A stretch of 64,000 nt of DNA from JACVRW01 sp963837445 (GCA_963837445.1 CAWINK010000020.1:186001-250000), one strand, 5' to 3'. Positions 26,650-35,498 are shown, counted from the stretch's first letter. Numbers and translations are program-made. The notes: a model not told the origin generated them from the letters alone.

Positions 26650-29600
26650 GTGGCCCGCTACCGCCCTGTCGACAGCGCCCAGTCGTTCCCCGAGCTCGAG
26701 CAGCGGGTGCTCGAGCGCTGGCGCGAGCGGGACGTCTTCCACGAGTCGATTCGCCGCCGCGAGGGCGCTCCGCCGTTCATCTTCTACGAGGGCCCGCCGA
26801 CCGCGAACGGACGGCCCGGGTCGCACCACGTCCTGAGCCGCGTGTTCAAGGACGTGTTCCCTCGCTACAAGACGATGCAGGGCCACTACGTGCCGCGCAA
26901 GGCGGGCTGGGACTGCCACGGCCTGCCCGTCGAGCTCGAGGTCGAGAAGGAGCTCGGCTTCACCTCCAAGCACGACATCGAGAGCTTCGGAGTGGCCGAG
27001 TTCAACGCTCGCTGCCGCGAGTCCGTGCTGCGCTACATCGACGAGTGGAATGAGCTGACCGAGCGGATCGGCTTCTGGATCGACACCGAGGACGCCTACT
27101 TCACGCTCGCGAACGAGTACGTCGAGTCGGTCTGGTGGTCGCTCAAGCAGGTGTGGGAGAAGGGGCTGCTGGTCGAGGGCAACCGGGTCGTCCCCTACTG
27201 CACGCGCTGCGGCACGGGCCTCTCGTCCCACGAGCTGGCGCTCGGCTACAAGGACGTGGTCGACCCCTCCGTCTTCGTGAAGTTCCCGCTGGTGGACGAG
27301 CCCGACGTCGCGCTGCTGGCGTGGACCACGATGCCTTGGACGCTGGTCCCGCACGCGGCGATCGCCGTGGACCCGGAGGTCACCTACGCGCGCGCCCGCC
27401 TGGGAGGCGACCGGCTGATCCTGGCGGAGACCCTCGTGGAGCGCGTGCTCGGCGAGGACGCGGAGATCGAGGAGCGCATGCCCGGCTCGGCCCTGCTCGG
27501 CCTGCGCTACGAGCCGCCCTTTCCCTACATCACCGACTACGGCGAGAACGGCCACACGGTGCTGTCAGGCGACTTCGTGTCGGTCGAGGACGGCACCGGC
27601 GTGGTCCACACCGGCGCGGCTTTCGGCGAGGACGACTTCCGGCTGGCCAGCGACAACGGCCTGACCATCCACAATCCGGTCCGGCCGGATGGCACGTTCG
27701 ACGAGCGCACCGGCCCGTTCTCGGGGATGCACGTGCGCGCTGCGGACGCGCCCATCGTCGAGGCCCTGCGCGAGTCCGGCCGCCTGTTCCGCGCGGGCGA
27801 GTACGAGCACTCGTACCCGCACTGCTGGCGCTGCGACACGCCGCTCATCTACTACGCGAAGAAGAACTGGTACGTGCGCACCACGGCGGTCAAGGACGAG
27901 CTGCTCGCCGCGAACGAGACGATCAACTGGTACCCCGACCACATCAAGCATGGGCGCTTCGGGAAGTGGCTCGAGAACAACGTGGACTGGGCGCTGTCCC
28001 GGGAGCGCTACTGGGGCACCCCGCTGCCGGTGTGGCGCTGCGCCGAGGGGCACGACGTGTGCGTGGGCTCGCTCGACGAGATCACCGAGCGCGGCGGCGA
28101 GCGGCCCGAGGACGTGCACCGGCCCTACATCGACGACGTGGTCCTCACCTGCGAGGAGTGCGGCGGCGAGATGCGCCGCGTGCCGGACCTGATCGACGTG
28201 TGGTGGGACTCGGGCTGCATGGCGTTCGCCCAGTGGCACGCGCCGTTCGAGAACGAGGAGCGCTTCCGCGAGCGCTTCCCGGCCGACTACATCTGCGAGG
28301 CGCTCGACCAGACGCGCGGCTGGTTCTACTCGCTGCTCACGGTCTCGGTGATGCTGTTCGGCGAGGCGTCCTACAGGACGTGTCTCTGCCTCGGCCTGAT
28401 CCTCGACGAGGACGGCCAGAAGATGTCGAAGTCGAAGGGCAACGTGGTGGTGCCGTGGGACGTGCTGAACGAGCACGGCGCGGACGCTTTCCGCTGGTAC
28501 TACTTCACCTCGAAGCAGCCCTGGGACGGCTACCGCTTCTCGCTCGAGACGGTCGGCGAGTCGGTGCGCCAGTTCCTGAAGCCGCTCTGGAACACGTACG
28601 CGTTCTACGTCCTGTACGCGAACGTGAACGAGCCGAGTGGCAGCTCGGAGGAGACCGAGCTCGACCGCTGGATCCGCTCGCGGCTCGCTGCCACGACGGA
28701 GCGAGTCGTCGAGCGCATGGACGACTACGACACCACCTTCTCGGGCAGGGCGATCGCCGATTTCGTGGACGAGCTCTCGAACTGGTACGTCCGGCTCTCG
28801 AGGCGACGCTTCTGGGACGGCGACCCGGCTGCCTTCGAGACCCTGCGCGACTGCCTGCTCGGGGCGTCCAAGCTGCTGGCGCCGCTCACACCGTTCGTGA
28901 CCGACGAGATCTACGACAACCTCGACGGCGACGAGCCCTCGATCCACCTCTGCGACTTCCCGGTGGCGGGCCACCGGGACGAGCAGCTCGAATGGGAGAT
29001 GCAGGTGGTGCGCGACGCCGTGGAGCTGGGCCGCGCGGCGCGCGCGCACGCGAAGCTGAAGGTGCGCCAGCCGCTGCGAGAGGCCGTGGTGGTGGCCGCC
29101 GATCGCGAGCGCGGCGCTATCGGACGGCTCGAGGATCTGCTCAAGGAGGAGCTGAACGTGAAGTCGGTGCGCTACGTCTCGGAGGCGGACGAGCTGGGCC
29201 ACTTCGAGCTGAAGCCGAACTACCGTGCGCTGGGCCCGCGCTTTGGCAAGCAGATGCCTCAGGTGGCGGCCGCCATCGCCGCGCTCGACCCGGCCAGGCT
29301 GCGGGCCGGCGACCGTGTGGGATTGAACTTCAACGGCCAGGACCACGAGATCGGCCCCGAGGACGTGACGATGGTGCTCCAGCCGCTCGAGGGCTACCAG
29401 GTGGAGCGCTCAGGCACGCACGCAGTGGCGCTCAACGTCGAGCTCGACGACGAGCTGCGTCGAGAGGGTCTCGCTCGCGAGGTGGTGCACGCCGTCCAGT
29501 CGGCGCGCAAGAACGCGGGACTCGACGTGGAGGACCGCATATCGCTCACGCTCGCCGGTGACGAGGAGCTGCTCGCGGCGGCGCGGGAGCACCGCGACTA

Positions 29601-29715
29601 CGTGGCCGGCGAGACGCTCGCCACGTCACTCGACTTCGACGGCACGCAGGGCCACGAGCAGGCCGAGATCGAGGGCAGGCCGCTCCTGATCTCGGTTAGG
29701 CTGGCGCCCGCATGA
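26650..29715 (+). CDS. ileS: Isoleucyl-tRNA synthetase
   Basis: Charges tRNA-Ile. The 1021-residue length and layout match the long actinobacterial/eukaryote-like (IleS2) clade, which is often less sensitive to mupirocin. Seen: the class I HIGH variant GSHH within GPPTANGRPGSHHVL, editing-domain signature TTMPWTLVPHAAIAV, KMSKSKGNVVVPWD, and a C-terminal anticodon-binding region ending EGLAREVVHAVQSARK. CxxC pairs occur in the insertion (TCEECGGEM). The start is GTG 26650. The stop overlaps the next start (ATGA). Confidence 0.96.
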   Translation: MARYRPVDSAQSFPELEQRVLERWRERDVFHESIRRREGAPPFIFYEGPPTANGRPGSHHVLSRVFKDVFPRYKTMQGHYVPRKAGWDCHGLPVELEVEKELGFTSKHDIESFGVAEFNARCRESVLRYIDEWNELTERIGFWIDTEDAYFTLANEYVESVWWSLKQVWEKGLLVEGNRVVPYCTRCGTGLSSHELALGYKDVVDPSVFVKFPLVDEPDVALLAWTTMPWTLVPHAAIAVDPEVTYARARLGGDRLILAETLVERVLGEDAEIEERMPGSALLGLRYEPPFPYITDYGENGHTVLSGDFVSVEDGTGVVHTGAAFGEDDFRLASDNGLTIHNPVRPDGTFDERTGPFSGMHVRAADAPIVEALRESGRLFRAGEYEHSYPHCWRCDTPLIYYAKKNWYVRTTAVKDELLAANETINWYPDHIKHGRFGKWLENNVDWALSRERYWGTPLPVWRCAEGHDVCVGSLDEITERGGERPEDVHRPYIDDVVLTCEECGGEMRRVPDLIDVWWDSGCMAFAQWHAPFENEERFRERFPADYICEALDQTRGWFYSLLTVSVMLFGEASYRTCLCLGLILDEDGQKMSKSKGNVVVPWDVLNEHGADAFRWYYFTSKQPWDGYRFSLETVGESVRQFLKPLWNTYAFYVLYANVNEPSGSSEETELDRWIRSRLAATTERVVERMDDYDTTFSGRAIADFVDELSNWYVRLSRRRFWDGDPAAFETLRDCLLGASKLLAPLTPFVTDEIYDNLDGDEPSIHLCDFPVAGHRDEQLEWEMQVVRDAVELGRAARAHAKLKVRQPLREAVVVAADRERGAIGRLEDLLKEELNVKSVRYVSEADELGHFELKPNYRALGPRFGKQMPQVAAAIAALDPARLRAGDRVGLNFNGQDHEIGPEDVTMVLQPLEGYQVERSGTHAVALNVELDDELRREGLAREVVHAVQSARKNAGLDVEDRISLTLAGDEELLAAAREHRDYVAGETLATSLDFDGTQGHEQAEIEGRPLLISVRLAPA

Positions 29716-30119
29716 AGCTGCCGCCGCCTTTCTTCGAGCGCCCGCTCTGGCTCCAGGTTGTAGGCGGCATCGTGGTGCCGGTGGTGTTCGGCATCCTCAC
29801 CGGGTTCGCGCTCGGCTGGAACGAGATCCTGTACTACGTGATGAGCGCGCCGATCGCGATCCTGGGCGGTTTCCTCGCGGGCGTCGAGCACCGCAGCGCC
29901 GACGAGGGATTCATCCGCGGACTGATGGGCGGCCTGCTCTTCGGCAGCTTCATCCTGATCGGGCACGAGATCATGAACAACGCACCCAAGGCGCATCTCC
30001 CGGAGCCTCAGAGCGGGCTCGTGTTCGCGACCACGCTGTTCGGCGGGATCCTCGGTGCCCTGGGTGCGCACTGGCGCAAGCGCCAGGAGCGGCGGCTCGA
30101 GGCCGCCGCCGTGCGCTAG
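29712..30119 (+). CDS. Small polytopic membrane protein of unknown function
   Basis: A 135-residue protein with about four hydrophobic segments (residues 13-33, 40-58, 70-90, 104-120) and a basic tail HWRKRQERRLEAAAVR in the presumed cytoplasm. A conserved-looking AGVEHRSADEGFIRGLMGGLLFG lies between segments 2 and 3. No family is recognised. It overlaps ileS by 4 bp and so is translationally coupled to it, which is an unusual partner. Its stop shares CTAG with the convergent thioredoxin gene. Confidence 0.65.
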   Translation: MKLPPPFFERPLWLQVVGGIVVPVVFGILTGFALGWNEILYYVMSAPIAILGGFLAGVEHRSADEGFIRGLMGGLLFGSFILIGHEIMNNAPKAHLPEPQSGLVFATTLFGGILGALGAHWRKRQERRLEAAAVR

Positions 30120-30451
30120 GAGGTTGGCGCGAGCGCCGGCTCAAGCTCCTGCACGAGCCGGTTCTTCGGCAGCGCGCCGATGATCTGGTGCGCGACCTGG
30201 CCGTGCTTGAAGAGCAGCAGCATCGGGATCGACATCACGTTGAACTGAGCCGCTGTCTGCGGGTTGTCATCCACGTTCAGCTTCACGATGCGCAGGTCCT
30301 CGCGCTCCGTGGCCAGCTCCTCGAGGTGCGGCGCGATGATGCGGCAGGGCCCGCACCAGGGTGCCCAGAAGTCGACGAGTACAGGCTTGTCGGCCTCGAG
30401 GACCTCGGCCTGGAAGTTGCTGTCGGTGACCTCGTCGAGATTGCCTGCCAC
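30116..30451 (-). CDS. trxA: Thioredoxin
   Basis: A 111-residue classical thioredoxin with active site FWAPWCGPCR and the cis-proline segment MSIPMLLLF. It reduces protein disulfides in the cytoplasm, fed by thioredoxin reductase. The start is GTG 30451, with AAGGAG 6 nt upstream. The open frame that continues upstream to 32833 is a shadow of the genes on the other strand. Confidence 0.95.
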   Translation of the reverse strand: MAGNLDEVTDSNFQAEVLEADKPVLVDFWAPWCGPCRIIAPHLEELATEREDLRIVKLNVDDNPQTAAQFNVMSIPMLLLFKHGQVAHQIIGALPKNRLVQELEPALAPTS

Positions 30452-30504
30452 GGTTGCTCCTTCTCGGGAAACTGACTGATGCTTCAGAAAGTATAGCGAC
30501 GGGT

Positions 30505-31218
30505 TCAGCGGCGAAGTCGTAGCGCGGGCACCTTCCAGACCGCCTCGATAGCGATCCGCGCGGTCATCTTCGAGCGCCCCACACGCCGCTCGCGGAACGT
30601 GATCGGCACCTCGGTGACCCTGAAGCCCGCCTGGACCGCCCTGTAGGTCAACTCGATCTGGAAGCCGTAGCCGTCCGCGTGCACGCCCCCGAGGTCGATC
30701 GTCTCGAGTACCCGCCTGTGAAAGCACTTGAAGCCGCCGGTCAGGTCGCGGACGGGCACGCCGAGCAGCAGCCGCGCGTAGGTCGAGCCGCCGCGCGAGA
30801 GCGCCCTGCGCACGATCCCCCAGTCCTCCACACCGCCGCCCGGTACGTAGCGGGAGCCGAGCACGAGGTCGGCCGCGCCGGTGGCCGCGATCAGCCGTGG
30901 GAGGTCGGCTGGGTCGTGCGAGAAGTCGGAGTCCATCTCGAGGATCAGGTCGGCGCCCTCCGCGAGCGCCAGCTCGAAGCCCGCTAGGTATGCGCGCCCG
31001 AGGCCCTGCTTGTGCGGCCGATGGAGCACACGGATCCGCTCCGTCTCCTCGGCCAGGCGATCGGCGATCTGACCCGTGCCGTCGGGGGAGTTGTCGTCCA
31101 CGATCAGGACGGTGTGCTCGAGCCCGGTGCTCCGAAGCTGAGGCAGCACGGCGCGCACGAGCGGCTCGATGTTCTCGGCCTCGTTGTAGGTCGGGAGGAT
31201 GAGCCAGGGTCCGGGCAA
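30505..31218 (-). CDS. Polyprenol-phosphate mannosyltransferase (GT2, DPM1-like)
   Basis: A 237-residue glycosyltransferase family 2 protein that transfers a sugar, probably mannose from GDP-mannose, to polyprenol phosphate. Seen: LPTYNEAENIEPLV, VDDNSPDGTGQIAD, the metal site LEMDSDFSHDPADLP, VLGSRYVPGG, and VPITFRERRVGRSKM. There is no C-terminal membrane domain, so it is the minimal Ppm1-like form. The start is TTG 31218, in a promoter shared with polX. The product would feed mannosylation of lipids or secreted proteins. Confidence 0.9.
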   Translation of the reverse strand: MPGPWLILPTYNEAENIEPLVRAVLPQLRSTGLEHTVLIVDDNSPDGTGQIADRLAEETERIRVLHRPHKQGLGRAYLAGFELALAEGADLILEMDSDFSHDPADLPRLIAATGAADLVLGSRYVPGGGVEDWGIVRRALSRGGSTYARLLLGVPVRDLTGGFKCFHRRVLETIDLGGVHADGYGFQIELTYRAVQAGFRVTEVPITFRERRVGRSKMTARIAIEAVWKVPALRLRR

Positions 31219-31226
31219 GCGGCGCG

Positions 31227-31233
31227 TAGGCTA
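31227..31233. promoter_or_regulatory. Bidirectional -10 heptamer TAGGCTA
   Basis: TAGGCT (31227-31232) points to polX with 8 nt to ATG 31241. Its complement TAGCCT (31233-31228) points to the mannosyltransferase with 9 nt to TTG 31218. Six of the seven bases serve both -10 hexamers. Confidence 0.55.
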
Positions 31234-31240
31234 GCCAGCA

Positions 31241-32962
31241 ATGCGCAACGGTGAGATAGCAGAGGCCTTCGAGGAGCTGGCGAGCCTGTACGAGCTCGAC
31301 GGCGCGGTGGTGTACCGCGTGGTCGCCTACCGCAACGCCGCCAAGGCGATCCGCGAGGCCGGCGTGTCCGTGGCCGAGCTGGCGAAGCAGGGCCGCGCGG
31401 CCGAGCTCGCCGGAGTCGGGAAGACGATTGCCGAGAAGATCGACGCGCTGCTCGACACCGGGTCGATCCCGTCCGCCGACAAGCTCAAGCAGCGCATCCC
31501 GTCGGGCCTCGTGGAGGTCACGCGCATCCCGGGGCTCGGCCCCAAGCGCGCCAAGCTGCTCCACGACCAGGTCGGGGTGAGCTCGATCGAGGACCTGAAG
31601 CGGGCGGCGGAGAGCGGCCAGCTCAAGGATGTGAAGGGCTTCGGCAAGAAGGCCGAGGAGAACGTGCTCGCCGCGCTCGCGGCGGGAGCCGACGGCCGCC
31701 CGCAGACCCGCATGCTGCTCTCGAAGGCGCTCACCGTGGGCGAGGAGCTCGTGGCCACCCTGCGCGACCACCCGGCCGCGCTGCGCGTGGAGCTGGCCGG
31801 CAGCGCGCGGCGGCTCGCGGACGACGTGAAGGACCTCGACATCGTGGTCGCGTCGAGCGACCCGGCCGCGCTCGTGGAGGCCTTCGCCGGGCTTCACTCG
31901 ATCGATTCCGTCACGACCTCGGGCGAGGCCGGTGCGAAGGCGATCACGCACTCGGGCCTGCCGGTGGACCTGAGGATCGTGCCGGAGGAGGCGTTCGGCA
32001 ACCTGCTTCAGCACTTCACGGGCTCCGGCAAGCACAACGAGGCGCTGCGCACCGAGGCCGTGCGGCGCGGGCTGCACGTGAGCGAGTACGGGATCGCCGA
32101 CGACGAGAGCGGCGCCTCGCAGGCGTTCGCCACGGAGGAGGAGGTCTACGAGCGGCTCGGGATGCAGTACATCCCGCCGGAGCTGCGCGAGAACCGAGGC
32201 GAGCTCGATGCCGCGCGAGAGGCACGGCTCCCCGACCTGATCGAGCTGGACGACATCCGCGGCGACCTCCACATGCACACCACGCTCTCGGACGGCCACG
32301 CGAGCGTGGAGGAGATGGCGGGCGCTGCGCTCGAGCTCGGCTACGAGTACGTGGCGATGACCGACCACTCCGCCACGCACGGCTTCGGCAACGACGTGCA
32401 GCCAAGGGATCTGCTGCGGCGCGCCGAGGAGATCCGCTCGCTGCCTGACCTCGGTATCACCGTGCTCGCGGGCACTGAGAGCAACGTGCTGCCGGACGGG
32501 AGGCTCGACTACGCGGACGACGTGCTCGAGCAGCTCGACTGGGTGATCGCGAGCCTCCACACCTCGTTCCGGCTCTCCGAGAAGGAACAGACGAAGCGCA
32601 TGCTGAGCGCGATGGAGCATCCGCTCGTGGACGCGATCGGCCACCCCACGGGCCGCCTGATCGAGCGCCGCGAGGCGTACGCGCTCGACCTGGACCGCGT
32701 GATCGCGAAGGCCGTCGAGACGGGCACCTTCCTGGAGATCAACGCGAACCCTGATCGCCGCGACCTGAACGACGTCTACGCCAAGGCCGCCGCCGAGGCG
32801 GGCGTGACGCTCGTGATCGACAGCGACGCCCACTGGCCGCGCACGCTCAAGAACATGCGCTACGGCGTGGCGACCGCGCGCCGCGCCTGGCTGACCGCGG
32901 AGAACGTGGCGAACACGCGCCCGTGGGAGGAGCTACGGAAGCTGCGAAAGCGCGGGGCGTGA
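31241..32962 (+). CDS. polX: Bacterial DNA polymerase X with PHP domain
   Basis: A 573-residue repair polymerase. Helix-hairpin-helix motifs (LAGVGKTIAEKI, IPGLGPKRAKLL, VKGFGKKAEENV) cover about residues 50-145. The nucleotidyltransferase core includes LAGSARRLADDVKDLDIVVAS with its Asp pair. The C-terminal PHP domain (from about 335) has DLHMHTTLSDG, MTDHS and IDSDAHW, and gives the 3'-5' exonuclease/AP-endonuclease activity described for bacterial PolX. It works in gap filling during base excision repair. It may assist the end-joining genes at 51-54 kb, though it is not linked to them. Confidence 0.93.
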   Translation: MRNGEIAEAFEELASLYELDGAVVYRVVAYRNAAKAIREAGVSVAELAKQGRAAELAGVGKTIAEKIDALLDTGSIPSADKLKQRIPSGLVEVTRIPGLGPKRAKLLHDQVGVSSIEDLKRAAESGQLKDVKGFGKKAEENVLAALAAGADGRPQTRMLLSKALTVGEELVATLRDHPAALRVELAGSARRLADDVKDLDIVVASSDPAALVEAFAGLHSIDSVTTSGEAGAKAITHSGLPVDLRIVPEEAFGNLLQHFTGSGKHNEALRTEAVRRGLHVSEYGIADDESGASQAFATEEEVYERLGMQYIPPELRENRGELDAAREARLPDLIELDDIRGDLHMHTTLSDGHASVEEMAGAALELGYEYVAMTDHSATHGFGNDVQPRDLLRRAEEIRSLPDLGITVLAGTESNVLPDGRLDYADDVLEQLDWVIASLHTSFRLSEKEQTKRMLSAMEHPLVDAIGHPTGRLIERREAYALDLDRVIAKAVETGTFLEINANPDRRDLNDVYAKAAAEAGVTLVIDSDAHWPRTLKNMRYGVATARRAWLTAENVANTRPWEELRKLRKRGA

Positions 32963-33013
32963 CCGCGCCGACGCGGCTGGGGCCCGAACCACAGCACTGA
33001 GGAGAGATCGACC

Positions 33014-33052
33014 GTCCTGTCTGAGGCTTGGTATGCAAGCCCTAGGCAGGAC
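33014..33052. terminator. Long hairpin between convergent genes
   Basis: Arms of 17 nt (33014-33030 and 33036-33052) pair with one G-U and two mismatches around a 5-nt loop. They lie between the polX stop and the stop of the convergent membrane-protein gene, so this may be a bidirectional terminator. Confidence 0.65.
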
Positions 33053-33063
33053 GCTCGACTCAT

Positions 33064-33573
33064 TTATTGCTGCTGTAAGCGCCGTAGGCCCGGCAGACGC
33101 AGCAGCTTCGGCGCCCCCACCGGCGAGGTCCGGTCGAACCAGAACTCCACGCCGTCGCGGCCCTCGATGGCGGCCACGGCGCTCGACTGGCGCCGCCACA
33201 GCAGGGCCACGAGCAGGAAGAAGCCCGTGGCCACCACGGGCACCTGCGGGAAGAAGAAGCCAATTGCGCCGGCCAGGACCGCGCTGACCGCGAGCGGCCA
33301 GAGACGGTTGAACATCACCGCGCCGGGCTCGAGCTCCGGCAGCGAGTTCGTGGAGCGGGCGTCTGCGAGCAGGCGGCCGATGCCCTCGGTGGTCTCGGGC
33401 CGGCGCCCGAGCCACAGTCCCACGAGCGCCGCGACGCACCACCAGACCGCCGCGACGTACACGAGCGTGTTGGTGTCCGCGCGCCCGGCCCCCACCACGG
33501 AGACGACCGCGAGCGAGGTGGCCGCGCCGCCATACAGCAGCACCGACACGCGCAGGAAATCCCGGAACCTCAA
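33064..33573 (-). CDS. Membrane protein of unknown function
   Basis: A 169-residue protein with about four hydrophobic segments (9-30, 38-56, 92-108, 111-127). A soluble loop ARSTNSLPELEPGAVMFNRLWPL links the two hairpins, and the tail is basic (GLRRLQQQ). No family is recognised. Its ATG overlaps the stop of the trehalose-phosphatase-like gene by 4 bp, so the two are coupled. Confidence 0.65.
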   Translation of the reverse strand: MRFRDFLRVSVLLYGGAATSLAVVSVVGAGRADTNTLVYVAAVWWCVAALVGLWLGRRPETTEGIGRLLADARSTNSLPELEPGAVMFNRLWPLAVSAVLAGAIGFFFPQVPVVATGFFLLVALLWRRQSSAVAAIEGRDGVEFWFDRTSPVGAPKLLRLPGLRRLQQQ

Positions 33574-34338
33574 GCGGCGTCCAGCTCCGCCAGCACGGCC
33601 TGGAAGCCCTCGATCCCGTCCACGACCAGGTCAGCCTGCTCGAGGATCTCGGGTGGTCCCTCGTCCGAGCGCACGCCCACGCGAAGTGCGTGGTCGAGCT
33701 TCCCTTCCTCCAGGAGCGCGGTCAGCGCCGCGAAGCCGTCCAGGTCCGTCACGTCGTCGCCGCCGAACATCGCCGTGCGCACGCCGGACCGCAGCACCAG
33801 GTCGCGCACCGGCTGCCCCTTGTCCACGGGGACCGGCGGACGGATCTCGAGCACCTTGCGTCCCCAGTGGATCGCGAGGCCGTCGGTCTCCGCCTCCTGG
33901 GCGAGGCCCTCCAGGTGGGTGCGCGCCCTGTCCTCGTCCGGCGCGCCGCGCCAGTGGAAGGTCATGATCGGCCCCTTGTCCTCGATCCGGACCCGCATCG
34001 CCCGCAGCTCGGGCGTGTCGCGCTCGGCCACGAAGCCCTTCACCTGCTTCTCCCAGCTCTGGAACGCCGGCGCCACGCGCGGCGTGGTCGAACCGGGCTC
34101 GAGCAGCTCGGCGCCGTGAGAGCCCGGCGTATGCCACCCCGCCCACGCCCACAAGCCGCCGCACGTCGGCCACCGCACGCCCTGAGATGCACGCCACGAG
34201 GCCGTAGCGGCGCGCGAGCCGGCCGAGCAGCCGCGAGGTCTCCTCAGGCACGCGGGCGTTCTCAGGACGGCTCACGATCGGGGCGAGCGTGCCGTCCACA
34301 TCGCAGAAGATGGCCGCGCGCTCGGGGTCGGTCGTCAT
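33570..34338 (-). pseudogene. otsB: Trehalose-phosphatase (OtsB-like), frameshifted
   Basis: A HAD phosphatase that would dephosphorylate trehalose 6-phosphate. From ATG 34338 the frame contains the nucleophile motif FCDVDGTLAPIVSRPENARVP and ISGRAVADVRRLVGVGG, then derails after VAYAG. The rest (SHGAELLEPG, DKGPIMTFHWRG, GRKVLEIRPP, MFGGDDVTDLDGF) continues in another frame to 33570. Removing one G from the CCC/GGG run at 34123-34125 restores VAYAGSHGAELL, so a single-base insertion explains the break. It could be a real null allele or a consensus error. No OtsA gene is in the window. Confidence 0.88.
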
Positions 34339-34365
34339 GGGACGAAGGGCCTCCAGCACGCGCCG

Positions 34366-34371
34366 TAGTAT
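34366..34371 (+). promoter_or_regulatory. Leaderless -10 element of the TauE/SafE pair
   Basis: TAGTAT is followed by 6 nt and then GTG 34378, a clean leaderless layout. Confidence 0.6.
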
Positions 34372-34377
34372 GCCCCG

Positions 34378-34719
34378 GTGCGCCTCGCCGCTATCGCCAC
34401 CGCCGCGGGAGTGTTCTCGGGGCTGTTCGGAGTGGGCGGTGGAGCGATCATCGTGCCGCTGCTCGTCCTGTGGCTCGGCTACGAGCAACGGGAGGCCACC
34501 GGCACCTCGCTGGCGGCCATCGTGATCATCGGCGCCATCGCGGCCGCCGCCCACGCCGCCTACGGCAACGTCAACCTCGAGGACGGGCTGCTCGTGGCCG
34601 CTCCGGCCATCGCGGGCGTCCTCGCCGGTACGGCCCTCCAGCAGCGGATCTCCGAGCGTGCGGTGGCGGGCGCCTTCGTCGCCCTGCTGGTGGCATCGGC
34701 CGCGGTGCTGGTCTTCTGA
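34378..34719 (+). CDS. TauE/SafE permease, N-terminal half
   Basis: 113 residues with about four membrane segments and the family motif GVFSGLFGVGGGAIIVPLLV followed by ATGTSLAAIVIIGAI. TauE/SafE (PF01925) exporters of sulfonates or sulfite normally have about 250 residues with two such repeats; this protein holds only the first. Its stop overlaps the start of the second half (TGATG), so the two should be made together and may assemble as one transporter. The substrate is unknown. Confidence 0.82.
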   Translation: MRLAAIATAAGVFSGLFGVGGGAIIVPLLVLWLGYEQREATGTSLAAIVIIGAIAAAAHAAYGNVNLEDGLLVAAPAIAGVLAGTALQQRISERAVAGAFVALLVASAAVLVF

Positions 34720-35084
34720 TGGACCTCGTCGGGCTGCTCGCGCTGGGATTCGCCGCGGGGATGGCGGGCGGCCTCCTGGGTGTGGGCGGCGGGATCCTGT
34801 TCGTGCCGGCCCTCGTGATCTTCGCGCACGAGTCCCAGCTGGAGGCCGTGGCCACCTCGTTGGTGGCGATCGTGCTGATGGCCATCGTCGGAGCCTGGCG
34901 GCAGCGCGAATACGGCAACCTGCGGCTGCGCGACGGGCTCCTGATCGGGGTTCTGTCGCCACTCGGCGTGCTCGTCGGCGTGCTCCTGGCGAACGCCGTT
35001 CCGGAGCGAGCGCTCGAGCTGTCGTTCGCCGGCGTCCAGCTCATGTTCGCCTGGCAACTCGCGGGAAAGGCGGGACTGCGCTAG
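34719..35084 (+). CDS. TauE/SafE permease, C-terminal half
   Basis: 121 residues and about four membrane segments, repeating the motif: GFAAGMAGGLLGVGGGILFV, then EAVATSLVAIVLMAIVGAWRQ. It has its own ATG inside the preceding stop. Residue by residue it parallels the first half (YGNLRLRDGLLIG against YGNVNLEDGLLVA), so both are products of the ancestral internal duplication of this family. A heterodimer is the simplest model. Confidence 0.82.
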   Translation: MDLVGLLALGFAAGMAGGLLGVGGGILFVPALVIFAHESQLEAVATSLVAIVLMAIVGAWRQREYGNLRLRDGLLIGVLSPLGVLVGVLLANAVPERALELSFAGVQLMFAWQLAGKAGLR

Positions 35085-35095
35085 GTTCCAGCCCG

Positions 35096-35428
35096 GTGGA
35101 GATCCTCGACGTAGAAACCGAGGACCGCAACGGACTCGTGCACGTGGCCCTGAAGGGAGAGCTTGACCTCTCCACGGTGGCCAAGGTCCAGGACGAGTTG
35201 CGGCGAGTGGAGGCCGAAGAGCCCCCTGTCGTCGTGCTCGACCTGTCGCTGCTGACGTTCCTCGATTCCACCGGCCTCCGCTGTCTCGTGACCGCCGACG
35301 AGCGCGCCCGCGATGCCGGTCGCCGGGTAGTCATCGTGCGCGGGCCTGAGCCCGTGCAGCGCGTTTTCACGATCACGCGCCTCGAGGAGAGGCTCGAGAT
35401 GGTGGACGACGCATCCGCGGTCAGCTGA
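35096..35428 (+). CDS. STAS-domain anti-anti-sigma factor
   Basis: A 110-residue SpoIIAA/RsbV-like protein. Seen: VHVALKGELDLSTVAKVQDEL, VVLDLSLLTFLDSTGLRCLV with the phosphorylatable Ser of LDSTGL, and RVFTITRLEERLEM. Unphosphorylated, such proteins bind an RsbW-type kinase and release a partner sigma factor. It lies just upstream of a stress-type sigma gene, but no anti-sigma kinase gene is adjacent. The start is GTG 35096, with TAGGTT 8 nt upstream. It is followed by a terminator hairpin. Confidence 0.9.
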   Translation: MEILDVETEDRNGLVHVALKGELDLSTVAKVQDELRRVEAEEPPVVVLDLSLLTFLDSTGLRCLVTADERARDAGRRVVIVRGPEPVQRVFTITRLEERLEMVDDASAVS

Positions 35429-35443
35429 ACCGCCGTGCGGGAG

Positions 35444-35463
35444 GGCGCGGGCTGGCCCGCGCC
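35444..35463 (+). terminator. Hairpin after the STAS gene
   Basis: GGCGCGGG and CCCGCGCC form a perfect 8-bp stem with a 4-nt loop 16 bp past the stop. It separates the STAS gene from the sigma-factor promoter. Confidence 0.65.
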
Positions 35464-35480
35464 GGACCGATGCTCAAGTT

Positions 35481-35493
35481 GGGTCACTGACCC
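35481..35493. promoter_or_regulatory. Palindrome upstream of the stress-sigma promoter
   Basis: GGGTCACTGACCC is a perfect palindrome around a central C, extendable by a T/A pair. It ends 5 bp before the sigma-B-like promoter and could be an operator. No regulator is assigned. Confidence 0.45.
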
Positions 35494-35498
35494 AGGAG

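Noticed and set aside
30452..32833. Long minus-strand extension of the thioredoxin frame
   Set aside because: It is a shadow of polX and the mannosyltransferase. Thioredoxin begins at GTG 30451 with a good ribosome site.
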